Assembly: GCA_027490975.1 (NCBI GenBank) | Contig: JAIXXA010000019.1 | Location: 1 to 45,904 of the forward strand | Direction: 5' to 3' | DNA from: Rhodospirillaceae bacterium | Lineage (GTDB): Bacteria; Pseudomonadota; Alphaproteobacteria; CACIAM-22H2 | DNA: 45,904 bases | Part shown: positions 24,102-32,372 of the stretch, in pieces | Layout of the letters: every line of letters begins with the position of its first letter | How positions within the stretch are numbered: the stretch's first letter is position 1 | Notes under the pieces: generated by a model | Database searches by the model: none | What the model was told of the DNA's origin: nothing | Seen by the model: only the letters and a program-made list of their open reading frames with translations | Position numbers and translations under genes: made by a program

Positions 24102-25079
24102 CTATTTGCCCGTATCGCTGAGCCGCACGCGCGGATCGAGAACCGAGTAGAGCACGTCGACCACGAGATTGATCACGATGAACATCAGCACGATGATGAG
24201 CAGATAGGCCACGATCACCGGCCGGTCGAGATTGTTGATGCTGTCGATGATGAGCTTGCCCATGCCGGGCCATGCGAAGATGGTCTCGGTCACGACCGCA
24301 AACGCGATGACCTGGCCGATCTCGAGCCCGATCACGGTCACGACCGGGATCATGATGTTCTTCATCACATGCACGAACACGACGCGGCGCTGCGTGAGGC
24401 CCTTGGCGCGCGCGAATTTGACGTAGTCCATCGGCATGTTCTCGCGCATGCCCGCGCGCGTGAGGCGAATGACGAGCGAGATGTTGAAAAGCGCGAGATT
24501 GAGGGCCGGCAGCGCCAGGTGTGCCAAGCCGTTGAGCGTGAACAGGCTCGACTGGATCCCCAAGAACGTGCCGAGTTCGCCGCGCCCGCTCGCCGGCAGC
24601 CACCCGAGCTCGACCGCGAAGACGAGGATCATCATGAGTCCGACCCAGAAAGTGGGCAGGCTGAAACCCGCGATCGAGGTCGCCATGATCGTTTTGGCCG
24701 CGCGCGAGTCCGGCCGATAGCCCGCATACATGCCGAGCGGAATGCCGAACGCGACCGACAGGAACACCGCGCAGAAGGCAAGTTCGAGCGTGGCCGGCAG
24801 ACGCAGCAGGATGAGATCGATCGCCGGAATGTTGAACACGAACGACCGGCCGAGATCGCCGCCGAGCGCGTTTGCGAGGAAATAGAAATATTGCAGCCAG
24901 ATCGGCTTGTCGAGGCCGAGGGCGGCGATGGCACGCTCGCGCTCGGCTTGGTCGGCGTCGGCGGCGATGAAGATCTCGATCGGATCCCCGATCGCGAACA
25001 CGCCGAAAAAGACCAGCAGCGACATGATCAGCAGAACGAGCGCGCTCTGCGACAGTCGGCGGATGATGAATACGCTCAT
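24102..25079 (-). CDS. Peptide ABC transporter permease, DppB type
   Basis: A 325-aa inner-membrane permease. The first helix (SALVLLIMSLLVFFGVFAI) is followed by a periplasmic domain and five helices. The EAA-like coupling loop is VKFARAKGLTQRRVVFVHVMKN, and it ends with the family LDPRVRL motif. The ATG at 25079 is chosen; an in-frame TTG at 25091 adds only four residues. It lies 68 nt after the binding-protein gene, with a strong hairpin in between. Confidence 0.92.
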   Translation of the reverse strand: MSVFIIRRLSQSALVLLIMSLLVFFGVFAIGDPIEIFIAADADQAERERAIAALGLDKPIWLQYFYFLANALGGDLGRSFVFNIPAIDLILLRLPATLELAFCAVFLSVAFGIPLGMYAGYRPDSRAAKTIMATSIAGFSLPTFWVGLMMILVFAVELGWLPASGRGELGTFLGIQSSLFTLNGLAHLALPALNLALFNISLVIRLTRAGMRENMPMDYVKFARAKGLTQRRVVFVHVMKNIMIPVVTVIGLEIGQVIAFAVVTETIFAWPGMGKLIIDSINNLDRPVIVAYLLIIVLMFIVINLVVDVLYSVLDPRVRLSDTGK

Positions 25080-25098
25080 GGCTTGGAACAACCGGGAC

Positions 25099-25132
25099 GG
25101 CGCGGATACCCGGTTGCCCGGATATCCGCGCC
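25099..25132. other. Intergenic hairpin between binding-protein and permease genes
   Basis: A perfect 10-bp stem, GGCGCGGATA (25099-25108) and TATCCGCGCC (25123-25132), closes a 14-nt loop. It has no T-run on either strand. Stem-loops between solute-binding-protein and permease genes often protect the upstream mRNA or partly attenuate the downstream genes, which would give more binding protein than permease. Confidence 0.6.
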
Positions 25133-25147
25133 GCTAGCGGCCTTGCC

Positions 25148-26734
25148 TCAACGCGGCTTGACGAGATGGGCCAGCGTGTATTCGTCGGTGCGCGCCTGGT
25201 ACGTCAGGTTCGCGCGCAGACCCCAGAGATTGACCTGGTAGTAGAGCGGAATGATGCCGACGTCGCCGACGGCGAGTTCCGAGGCTTCGAACAGCAGCTT
25301 CTCGCGTGCGGCCGGATCGACGGTCTGCAGGGCGCGGTTGAGCAGCGCGTCCATCGTCGGATTCGAGTAGCGGCCGCGGTTGGAAGCCCCGAAGCCCGGC
25401 GAACGCGTGGCAAGCAGTGCACGCAGCGGCGAGGAGGTTTCGCCCGTGTCCGAGCCCCAGCCCACCAGCATGACCGAGAAGGCGAAGGTCGGCGCACTCG
25501 ACTGCGAAGCGTAGGTCGCCCAGGGCATCGGCACGACCGAGGTTTCGATCCCTGCGCGCGTGAACATGGGGCCGAGCGCCTGCAGCACCTTGTCGTCTTC
25601 CGGGTAGCGGTCGTTGGGCCCGTGCAGCGTCATCTTCAGGCCGTTCGGGAAGCCCGCCTCGCGCAGGAGGCGCTGGGCGCCGGCCAGATCCTGCGCTTCG
25701 GGCTTAAGCTTCGGCGAAGCGCCATAGAAGCCGTCGGGCAGCAGGCCGCCCGCCGGGATCGCTTCGCCGTCGAAGATGCGCTCGGCGAGCGCTTGGCGGT
25801 TGATCGCCTTCGACAACGCCTGGCGCACACGCAGATCCTTGAGCGGGTTGGCCTTCAGCGGCTGGCCGGTCGCCTTGTCGAACAGGAACGGCGTCTCGTC
25901 GCGGTTGTGGTCGAGATGCAGATAGATGAGGCGGTTGCCGATCACGCGCTCGAGACGCAGATTGGTGTTCTGCTTGAGGCGCGGCAGATCGGCCGTCTGC
26001 ACCTGGTCGATGATCTGCACGTCGCCCGCAAGCAGGGCAGCCGTGCGCGCCGACGCGTTCGTGATAATGCGCGTGGTCACGCTCGCCCAATGCGACTTTT
26101 CGCCCCAATAGGCATCGTTGCGCGTCATCGACACGCGGTCGCCGGGGGCGAACTGGCCGAAGCGGAACGGGCCCGTGCCGTTCATGGCCGCACCCGAATT
26201 GAAATCGGACGTCGGCGATTCGGCATTTTTGCGGTTGACGATGTTGACGACCGCAAAATCAATCGGCATCAGCGGCCGCGGGGCGGGCGTGCGGAAGCGC
26301 AGCGTGTGCGAGTCGACGACCGTGGTTTCGAGGCCGAGCACGAAGGCCACGAACGAGGACGGCGAATTGGGCACCCACGGCACGCGCTTGAAGCTTGCGA
26401 CCACGTCTTCGGCGTCGAAATCGCTGCCGTCGTGGAACTTCACGCCGCGGCGCAGCTTGAACTCCCACGTATTGTCGTCGATCGAGCGCCAGCTTTCGGC
26501 GAGGCCCGGGATCGGCTTCTGCTGCGCGTCGAAATGGACGAGACGGTCGAAGAAATACTGGGCGATGTTGTTGTTGGGGCCGAGATTGTGGAAATGCGGA
26601 TCCATCGAGGTGATGTTGCCGCCGACGCCGACGGTCAGCGTCTGCGCCGCCGCCGGTGCGGGCAAACCCGCAAAGGGCGTTGCGACCGCCAAGGCAGCGG
26701 CAAAGGCGAAGGCCTTGAGTGTGGCTTTTTGCAT
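25148..26734 (-). CDS. Family 5 extracellular solute-binding protein (DppA/OppA type), copy 1
   Basis: A 528-aa periplasmic binding protein for peptide-like ligands. The signal peptide covers residues 1-30 (ending PAAAQ). The SBP_bac_5 pattern shows SMDPHFHNLGPNN, WEFKLRRGVKFHDGSDFDAEDVVASF, GTGPFRF, RVRQALSKAINR and IPLYYQVNLWGLR. A GGGAG Shine-Dalgarno precedes the ATG. It directly precedes dppBCDF and is a clear paralogue of the protein at 27782-29380. The exact ligand is unknown; with M20 and aspartoacylase-type enzymes nearby, N-acylated amino acids or peptides are plausible. Confidence 0.94.
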   Translation of the reverse strand: MQKATLKAFAFAAALAVATPFAGLPAPAAAQTLTVGVGGNITSMDPHFHNLGPNNNIAQYFFDRLVHFDAQQKPIPGLAESWRSIDDNTWEFKLRRGVKFHDGSDFDAEDVVASFKRVPWVPNSPSSFVAFVLGLETTVVDSHTLRFRTPAPRPLMPIDFAVVNIVNRKNAESPTSDFNSGAAMNGTGPFRFGQFAPGDRVSMTRNDAYWGEKSHWASVTTRIITNASARTAALLAGDVQIIDQVQTADLPRLKQNTNLRLERVIGNRLIYLHLDHNRDETPFLFDKATGQPLKANPLKDLRVRQALSKAINRQALAERIFDGEAIPAGGLLPDGFYGASPKLKPEAQDLAGAQRLLREAGFPNGLKMTLHGPNDRYPEDDKVLQALGPMFTRAGIETSVVPMPWATYASQSSAPTFAFSVMLVGWGSDTGETSSPLRALLATRSPGFGASNRGRYSNPTMDALLNRALQTVDPAAREKLLFEASELAVGDVGIIPLYYQVNLWGLRANLTYQARTDEYTLAHLVKPR

Positions 26735-26862
26735 GCGAAGTCTCCCGGTCCAGACGAGTAAAACGGCGCGCCCTATGGCGGGCGTCTGACGTGTGGGCCT
26801 ACATTAGGACGAAGGCCAAGCGTTTGTCGCATCGAATTTCGCGACGGGGTGCTCGTATTGCG

Positions 26863-27771
26863 TCACCGTGTTCCGGGGGCCTTGCGCCGATAGTCGGCGG
26901 CTGTGGCTTTGAGCGCCTTCACGAAGCCTTCGACCGTCGGCCCCTCGACCCCAGGGCCGATCGCCGCCGCAAATTTTTGCCATACGGTCGGGCGGATGGG
27001 GCGCACCACAAGGCGCGGATCGCCCTCGGCTTGGCCGGCGACGAGGCGGCTCACCACGGCAATGCCGATCCCGGCCTGCGCGCAGCCAGCTGCTGCTGCA
27101 CCCGACGAGGTTTCCACGCGGATGTCGGGCACCGCCCCGGCGCGCCTGAACAGATCGTCGAGCTTTTCGCGCAAGGCAAAGCGCCGATCGATCAGCACCA
27201 CTTTCTGCCGGTCGAGATCGGCCGGCGAAATCGCGGCCTTGGCCGCCAGCTTATGGCCTGTCGGCACGAGACAAACCGTTTCGACGTCGATGAGCGGCAC
27301 AACCTCGAGCCCGGCCGTATCGACCGGCAGCGACAGCACGGCAATGTCGGCGCGGCCTTGCGCCAACGCGGCCATGCCGGCGGCGGCCGGGCCGTAATCG
27401 ATGTCGAGGCGCGTTTCGGGATGGGACGCGACGAACCGCCGCAAACTTTCCGGCAGAAACCTGTGTGACAGGCTCGGCGGCACGACGACCCGCAAGCGGT
27501 CGCCGCCGACGGCCCGCAACGCGCGCGCGGTGTCGGCCAGCATATCGACCTCCCGGAACACGCGCTCGACCTCGCGCGCAAAGGCGCGCCCGGTCTGGGT
27601 CGGGATCAGGCGACCTTTGTCGCGGCGAAACAGCGCGAAGCCCAGCTCGGCCTCAAGTTCGACGATCGTGCGGCTGATCGCCGAGGGGGCCACATTCAGC
27701 GTGCGACTGGCGGCCGCTTGGCTGCCGCTGGCCGCAACCGCCCGCAGCACGCGCAAGGCGCGGAGATTCAA
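26863..27771 (-). CDS. LysR family transcriptional regulator
   Basis: A 302-aa regulator. The N-terminal winged helix has GSQAAASRTLNVAPSAISRTIVELEAELGFALFRR (shown here in parts: AAASRTLNVAPSAISR and ELGFALFRR), followed by the LysR substrate-binding domain with LRVVVPPSLSHRFLP and a C-terminal AAAAGCAQAGIGIAVVSR. The start is a TTG at 27771; it gives the standard LysR N-terminus and lies 10 nt after the binding-protein stop. LysR proteins usually sense a small metabolite; here it probably controls the flanking transporter genes, and perhaps the divergent catabolic genes. Unusually it is within the operon rather than divergent from it. Confidence 0.92.
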   Translation of the reverse strand: MNLRALRVLRAVAASGSQAAASRTLNVAPSAISRTIVELEAELGFALFRRDKGRLIPTQTGRAFAREVERVFREVDMLADTARALRAVGGDRLRVVVPPSLSHRFLPESLRRFVASHPETRLDIDYGPAAAGMAALAQGRADIAVLSLPVDTAGLEVVPLIDVETVCLVPTGHKLAAKAAISPADLDRQKVVLIDRRFALREKLDDLFRRAGAVPDIRVETSSGAAAAGCAQAGIGIAVVSRLVAGQAEGDPRLVVRPIRPTVWQKFAAAIGPGVEGPTVEGFVKALKATAADYRRKAPGTR

Positions 27772-27781
27772 GCGGGGGGCC

Positions 27782-29380
27782 TCAGTTCGCGGGGCGCACG
27801 AACTGCGCCAGCGTGGTTTCGTCGGCGCGCGGCTCGTAGCTCAATCCTTTGCGCATGCCCCAAAGGTTGATCTGGTAATAGAGCGGGATCAGGCCCTGGT
27901 CGGCCATGGCCGCTTCGGACGCTTCGGCAAGCAGCCTGGCGCGGGCGGGATCGGCAACCGTCGCCATCGCGCGCGCCAGCAGCTCGTCCACCTGCGGGTT
28001 CGAATAGCGGCCGCGATTGGAAGCACCCGTGCCGAGATCGCGATTGGGAGTTGCGAGCAGCGAGCGCAGCGGCGAGGAGACTTCGCCCGTCGCCGCCCCC
28101 CAGCCGAACAGCATGATGCTGTAGGCGTAGGTGGGCGCGCTCGACACGCTCGCATACGTGGCCCAGGGCTGCGTGACGACGCGCGTGTCGATGCCGACGC
28201 GCGCGAACATGGGGCCGATCGCCTGCAGCACTTTTTCGTCGTCGGGATAGCGGTCGTTGGGCCCGTGGATCGTCATGGCGAAGCCGTTGGGATAGCCCGC
28301 CTCGGCAAGCAGACGGCGCGCCGCTTCCGGATCGAACGCATCGGGCTTGAGCTTGTCCGAAACGCCGAAGAAACCCTCGGGCAGCAGGCCGCCCGCCGGG
28401 ATCGCTTCGCCGTCGAACACGCGCTGCACGATGCCCGCCCGGTTGATCGCGCGCGACAATGCCTGGCGCACGCGCCGATTCTTGAGCGGATTGTTGGGCA
28501 GCAAAGCGCCCTGTTTGTCGGTAATGAAAGGCGACTGGTCGCGGTTCTGGTCGAGGGCCAGAAAGATGAGCCGGTTCGACGTCACGCGCGCAATGGCGAT
28601 CTGCTGGTTGCCGCGCAAGCGCGGCAGATCGGCGGTCTGCACCTGGTCGATGAGCTGCACGTCGCCCGCAAGCAAAGCCGCCGTGCGCGCCGACGGATTC
28701 GCGATAATGCGCAAGGTCACGCGCGCCCAGTGCGGCTTGGGGCCCCAGTAATTGTCGTTGCGCGCAAGCACGACGCGTTCGCCGGGCGCGAAATCGACGA
28801 AGCGGAACGGCCCCGTGCCCACGGCCGCGCGCCCCTGGTTGAAATCGCCGGTCGGGCTTTCGACGTGGCGCTTGCTCACGATATTGACGCTCGACATGTC
28901 GACGGGCAGCAAGGGGGCGGGCCGCGCGGTGCGGAAGCGGATCGTATGGCTGTCCACCACGATCGTCTCGGCGATGGCACGCGTGGAGATCAGGAACGAC
29001 GACGGCGAATTGGGAACCCACGCAACGCGCTTCAGCGAGGCGACGACGTCTTCGGCGTCGAACGGCGTGCCGTCGTGGAAGCGCACATTCTGGCGCAGCT
29101 TGAACTCCCACGTCGTGTCGTCGAGTACGGTCCACTCGGTCGCAAGGCCGGGGACAAGGCGCTGCTGCGCATCCTGGTGCACGAGCCGGTCGAAAACATG
29201 GGCGGCAACGCCGTTGTTCGGCGACAGATTGTGGAAATGCGGATCGATCGAGGTGACGTTGCCGCCGAGACCGACGACGAGATCCTGGGCCCGAGCCGAC
29301 GCCGGCAGGAAAGCCGCCGCAACAGCCGCAACGGCGGCGACAGCGATAGAGATCATCGGGCGGCACAGGACGAAGCGCAT
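27782..29380 (-). CDS. Family 5 extracellular solute-binding protein, copy 2
   Basis: A 532-aa periplasmic binding protein. The signal peptide covers residues 1-31 (ending ASARAQ). Family landmarks are SIDPHFHNLSPNN, WEFKLRQNVRFHDGTPFDAEDVVASL, GTGPFRF, VRQALSRAINR and IPLYYQINLWGMR. It aligns throughout with the 25148-26734 protein, sharing long blocks such as AEDVVAS, IDQVQTADLPRL, FDGEAIPAGGLLP and GPNDRYP. The N-terminal signal and some loops differ, indicating an old duplication. The start at 29380 has AGGGAG upstream. It could serve the same dppBCDF permease with a different ligand range. Confidence 0.94.
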   Translation of the reverse strand: MRFVLCRPMISIAVAAVAAVAAAFLPASARAQDLVVGLGGNVTSIDPHFHNLSPNNGVAAHVFDRLVHQDAQQRLVPGLATEWTVLDDTTWEFKLRQNVRFHDGTPFDAEDVVASLKRVAWVPNSPSSFLISTRAIAETIVVDSHTIRFRTARPAPLLPVDMSSVNIVSKRHVESPTGDFNQGRAAVGTGPFRFVDFAPGERVVLARNDNYWGPKPHWARVTLRIIANPSARTAALLAGDVQLIDQVQTADLPRLRGNQQIAIARVTSNRLIFLALDQNRDQSPFITDKQGALLPNNPLKNRRVRQALSRAINRAGIVQRVFDGEAIPAGGLLPEGFFGVSDKLKPDAFDPEAARRLLAEAGYPNGFAMTIHGPNDRYPDDEKVLQAIGPMFARVGIDTRVVTQPWATYASVSSAPTYAYSIMLFGWGAATGEVSSPLRSLLATPNRDLGTGASNRGRYSNPQVDELLARAMATVADPARARLLAEASEAAMADQGLIPLYYQINLWGMRKGLSYEPRADETTLAQFVRPAN

Positions 29381-29450
29381 CTCACTCCCTTGGGCGCTTT
29401 GTCTCGCGCACCGGACAGGTTTGCAGATCGCCCGAAGGCTTGCAAGTCTC

Positions 29451-29482
29451 GGGCAAGTATAGGGGGCAAGTATCGGGGCAAG
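29451..29482. repeat. Three GGGCAAG direct repeats in a divergent promoter region
   Basis: GGGCAAG begins at 29451, 29464 and 29476, with GTAT after the first two copies, a spacing of 12-13 bp. They lie in the 218-bp gap between the binding-protein gene (minus) and the M20 deacylase gene (plus). The rest of this gap holds no visible gene. They may bind a regulator such as the nearby LysR protein; the function is not established. Confidence 0.4.
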
Positions 29483-29598
29483 CGCCGCCATCACCCGTCG
29501 TGCCACGCGATACCGCCATCGAATTTTTCGGCTGGTGGCCGGGCGCGGCCTGTGTCAGGTGAAAGATGTTGTTTGCCCTCGCAGCCCCGTGAAATCCC

Positions 29599-30783
29599 AT
29601 GCCGGACAAAGAAACCACCCAGCCCCTGCCCGCCACGCTCGAGATCGTCAAACGCCTCGTGGCTTTCGACACGACGAGCCGCGACAGCAATCTCGCTTTG
29701 ATCGACTGGGTGCGCGGCTATCTCGCCAAACTCGGCATCGAAAGCCATCTCGTGTTCGACGCGACGGGCAAGAAGGCCAATCTGTGGGCGACGATCGGCC
29801 CTGCCGACCGCCCGGGCCTGGTCCTGTCGGGCCATACCGACGTCGTCCCCATCGACGGCCAGGAATGGACCGTGGCCCCGTTCGAGCCGTCGGTCAAAGA
29901 CGGCAAACTTTACGGCCGCGGCACCACCGACATGAAAAGCTTCGTCGGCGTGTGCCTGGCGCTTGCGCCGCATTTCCAGCAGGCCAAGCTCAAGACGCCG
30001 ATCCATTTCGCCTTTTCCTACGACGAAGAGGTCGGCTGCCTCGGCGTGCGCCGCCTGCTCGACGATCTCGCCGTGCGCGGCATCAAGCCGATGGGCTGCG
30101 TGGTCGGCGAACCCACGAGCATGAAGGTGATCCGCGCGCACAAGGGCAAGATCTCGGTGCGCGCCCATGTGCGCGGCTTCGAATGCCATTCCTCGCTTGC
30201 CCCGCGCGGCGTCAACGCGATCCAGTACGCGGCGCGCGCCGTCGCCGAACTCGTGCGCATGGGCGACAAACTTGCCGCCGACGGCCCGTTCGACCGCGAG
30301 TTCGACATTCCTTTCACCACGGTGCATGTCGGCACGATCCGCGGCGGCACGGCCCTCAACATCGTGCCCAAAGACTGCCAGTTCGATTTCGAATTCCGCC
30401 ATCTTCCGGTGCACGATCCGCGCAAGCTGTTCGCCGAATTCGAAGCCTTCGTGCGACGCGAGCTCGAACCTCGGATGCACGCCGTCAATGCCGATACGGG
30501 CTTCTCGTTCGAGGAAATCTCGAGCTTTCCCGGTCTCGCCGGCGACGAAGACAGCGAGGTCGTGCAGGCGGCCAAAGCGGCCTCGGGCGGCAACGCCACG
30601 GCCAAGGTCGCCTTCGGCACCGAGGCGGGCCTGTTCGAAGCGCGCGGCATCCCGACCGTGATCTGCGGCCCCGGCGACATCGACCAGGCGCACAAACCCG
30701 ACGAATTCGTGGCGCTGGAACAGATCGCCTTGTGCGAGCAGTTCCTGCGCCGCTTGGTCGAGCGTTTCGAAAGCCGGCCATGA
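29599..30783 (+). CDS. argE: M20 family deacylase, acetylornithine deacetylase-like
   Basis: A 394-aa zinc hydrolase. Metal and catalytic sites are visible: the histidine and aspartate in SGHTDVVP, the aspartate in GRGTTDMKSF, and the glutamate pair in YDEEVGCLGV. The dimerisation domain follows (HVRGFECHSS, GGTALNIVPKDCQFDFEFR), and FGTEAGLF completes the site. It is best matched to acetylornithine deacetylase (N-acetyl-L-ornithine to L-ornithine plus acetate), but M20 specificity is hard to call. The neighbouring aspartoacylase-type gene and peptide importer make a broader N-acyl amino acid role possible. Its stop overlaps the next start by 4 bp. Confidence 0.88.
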   Translation: MPDKETTQPLPATLEIVKRLVAFDTTSRDSNLALIDWVRGYLAKLGIESHLVFDATGKKANLWATIGPADRPGLVLSGHTDVVPIDGQEWTVAPFEPSVKDGKLYGRGTTDMKSFVGVCLALAPHFQQAKLKTPIHFAFSYDEEVGCLGVRRLLDDLAVRGIKPMGCVVGEPTSMKVIRAHKGKISVRAHVRGFECHSSLAPRGVNAIQYAARAVAELVRMGDKLAADGPFDREFDIPFTTVHVGTIRGGTALNIVPKDCQFDFEFRHLPVHDPRKLFAEFEAFVRRELEPRMHAVNADTGFSFEEISSFPGLAGDEDSEVVQAAKAASGGNATAKVAFGTEAGLFEARGIPTVICGPGDIDQAHKPDEFVALEQIALCEQFLRRLVERFESRP

Positions 30784-31385
30784 AGCCCGACACGGTCGTC
30801 TTCGATCTCGGCAATGTTCTGATCGGCTGGGACCCGCGCAATCTCTACCGCAAGCTTTTCGCCGACGAAACGGCGATGGAAGCTTTCCTCGCCGAGGTGT
30901 GCACGCACGAATGGAACGTGCGGCAGGATGCCGGCCGGCCGATCCGCGAGGCCGAAGCCGAGCTTCTTGCCCGTTTTCCCGCGCACGCCGATCTGATCCA
31001 GGCCTATTACGGGCGCTTCATGGAGATGCTGTCGGGCCCCATCGCGGGTACGGTCACGCTGCTCGAAGCGCTGCATTCCAAAGGCACGCCGCTCTACGCG
31101 CTCACCAACTGGTCGGCAGAAACCTTCGCGATCGCGCGCCCGAATTTCCCGTTCCTCGAGCTGTTCCGCGACATCGTGGTGTCGGGCGAACTGGGCCTCG
31201 TGAAGCCCGATCCCGCGATTTTCCGTCATCTGCTCGATATCGTCGGCAAACCGGCGCCCGCATGCTTTTTCATCGACGACAGCGCCGCCAATATCGCGAG
31301 CGCCCGCACGCTCGGCTTTGCCGCCCACCATTTTGCGGCCCCCGCAGCGTTGCATCGCGACCTCGAAGATTTGGGTTTTCTCTAG
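30780..31385 (+). CDS. HAD superfamily (subfamily IA) hydrolase
   Basis: A 201-aa phosphatase-like protein. Motif I is VVFDLGNVLIG with nucleophile Asp9; the second Asp of the common DxD is Asn or Gly, as in the YihX-like or dehalogenase-like subset. Motif II is ALTNWS, motif III is GLVKPDPAIF and motif IV is FIDDSAANI. A helical cap lies between motifs I and II. Substrate unknown; sugar phosphates are typical of this subset. The ATG shares bases with the preceding stop (ATGA). Confidence 0.9.
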   Translation: MKPDTVVFDLGNVLIGWDPRNLYRKLFADETAMEAFLAEVCTHEWNVRQDAGRPIREAEAELLARFPAHADLIQAYYGRFMEMLSGPIAGTVTLLEALHSKGTPLYALTNWSAETFAIARPNFPFLELFRDIVVSGELGLVKPDPAIFRHLLDIVGKPAPACFFIDDSAANIASARTLGFAAHHFAAPAALHRDLEDLGFL

Positions 31386-31418
31386 AGGCCGCCTAAACTC
31401 GTGCGCGAGGACCAAGCG

Positions 31419-32372
31419 ATGGACAACGAAGCCTATCCGATCGAACTGCAAGCACCGGACATTTCGGCCTACGCCAAAGGCAATGTCGGGATCGACTACG
31501 CCACGAGCTTCGACAGCGGGCGCAGCGGCCCGCATGTGCTGGCAACGGCGCTCGTGCACGGCAACGAGATCTGCGGTGCCATCGCCCTCGACTGGCTGTT
31601 CAAGCAGAATTTCCGCCCCGCACAGGGCAAGCTCACCCTGCTGTTCTGCAACGTCGCCGCCTATCGCAGCTTCGATCCGCAGAACCCGCAAGCGAGCCGC
31701 TTCCTCGACGAAGATTTCAACCGCGTCTGGAACGAGACCACGCTCGACGGCCCGCGCCAGTCGCAGGAGCTTGCGCGCGCGCGCCAGATCCGCCCGCTCG
31801 TCGCCTCGGCCGATCTGCTGCTCGACATCCATTCGATGCAGCACGCCACCCCGGCCTTGATGCTGTGCGGCCCGCTCGAAAAGGGGCGCCGCTTCGCGCG
31901 CGAGATCGGCGTGCCCGAATTCGTCGTCAGCGACGAAGGCCACGCCGCGGGCAAACGCATGCGCGACTACGGCGATTTCGGCAATCCGGCGAGCGCCAAA
32001 AACGCGCTGCTCGTCGAATGCGGCCAGCATTGGGAAAAGGCCTCGGCCGACACGGCGCGCACCTGCCTCGTGCGCTTCCTCGCCGCCACGGGGGCCGCAA
32101 GTGCGGATTGGGCGGCATCCCACCTGCCGGCGGCCGCCCCGCCCGCACAGCGCCTTATCGAAGTGACCGAGGCCGTGACGATCAAGACCGACGCGTTCCG
32201 CTTCGCGGCTCCGTTCAAAGGCCTCGAGAAAATCGCGCGCAAAGGCGATCCGATCGCCGACGACGGCGGCACGCCCGTGCTTGCCCCTTACGACAATTGC
32301 GTTCTGATCATGCCGACGCGCCGTTTGGGCCGCGGCCAGACGGCGGTCCGGCTCGGCCGCGAAATCGCGTGA
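31419..32372 (+). CDS. Succinylglutamate desuccinylase/aspartoacylase family metallohydrolase
   Basis: A 317-aa M14-type zinc carboxypeptidase-fold protein. The zinc ligands appear as HGNE (about 51-54) and the histidine in LLDIHSMQH (about 145); the catalytic glutamate is in LLVECGQHWE. A beta-rich C-terminal domain follows (KGLEKIARKGDPIADDGG). The family removes acyl groups from N-acyl amino acids. GAGGA lies 8 nt before the ATG. It is coupled to the downstream membrane protein by a GTGA overlap. With the M20 enzyme upstream it suggests N-acyl amino acid breakdown. Confidence 0.88.
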   Translation: MDNEAYPIELQAPDISAYAKGNVGIDYATSFDSGRSGPHVLATALVHGNEICGAIALDWLFKQNFRPAQGKLTLLFCNVAAYRSFDPQNPQASRFLDEDFNRVWNETTLDGPRQSQELARARQIRPLVASADLLLDIHSMQHATPALMLCGPLEKGRRFAREIGVPEFVVSDEGHAAGKRMRDYGDFGNPASAKNALLVECGQHWEKASADTARTCLVRFLAATGAASADWAASHLPAAAPPAQRLIEVTEAVTIKTDAFRFAAPFKGLEKIARKGDPIADDGGTPVLAPYDNCVLIMPTRRLGRGQTAVRLGREIA

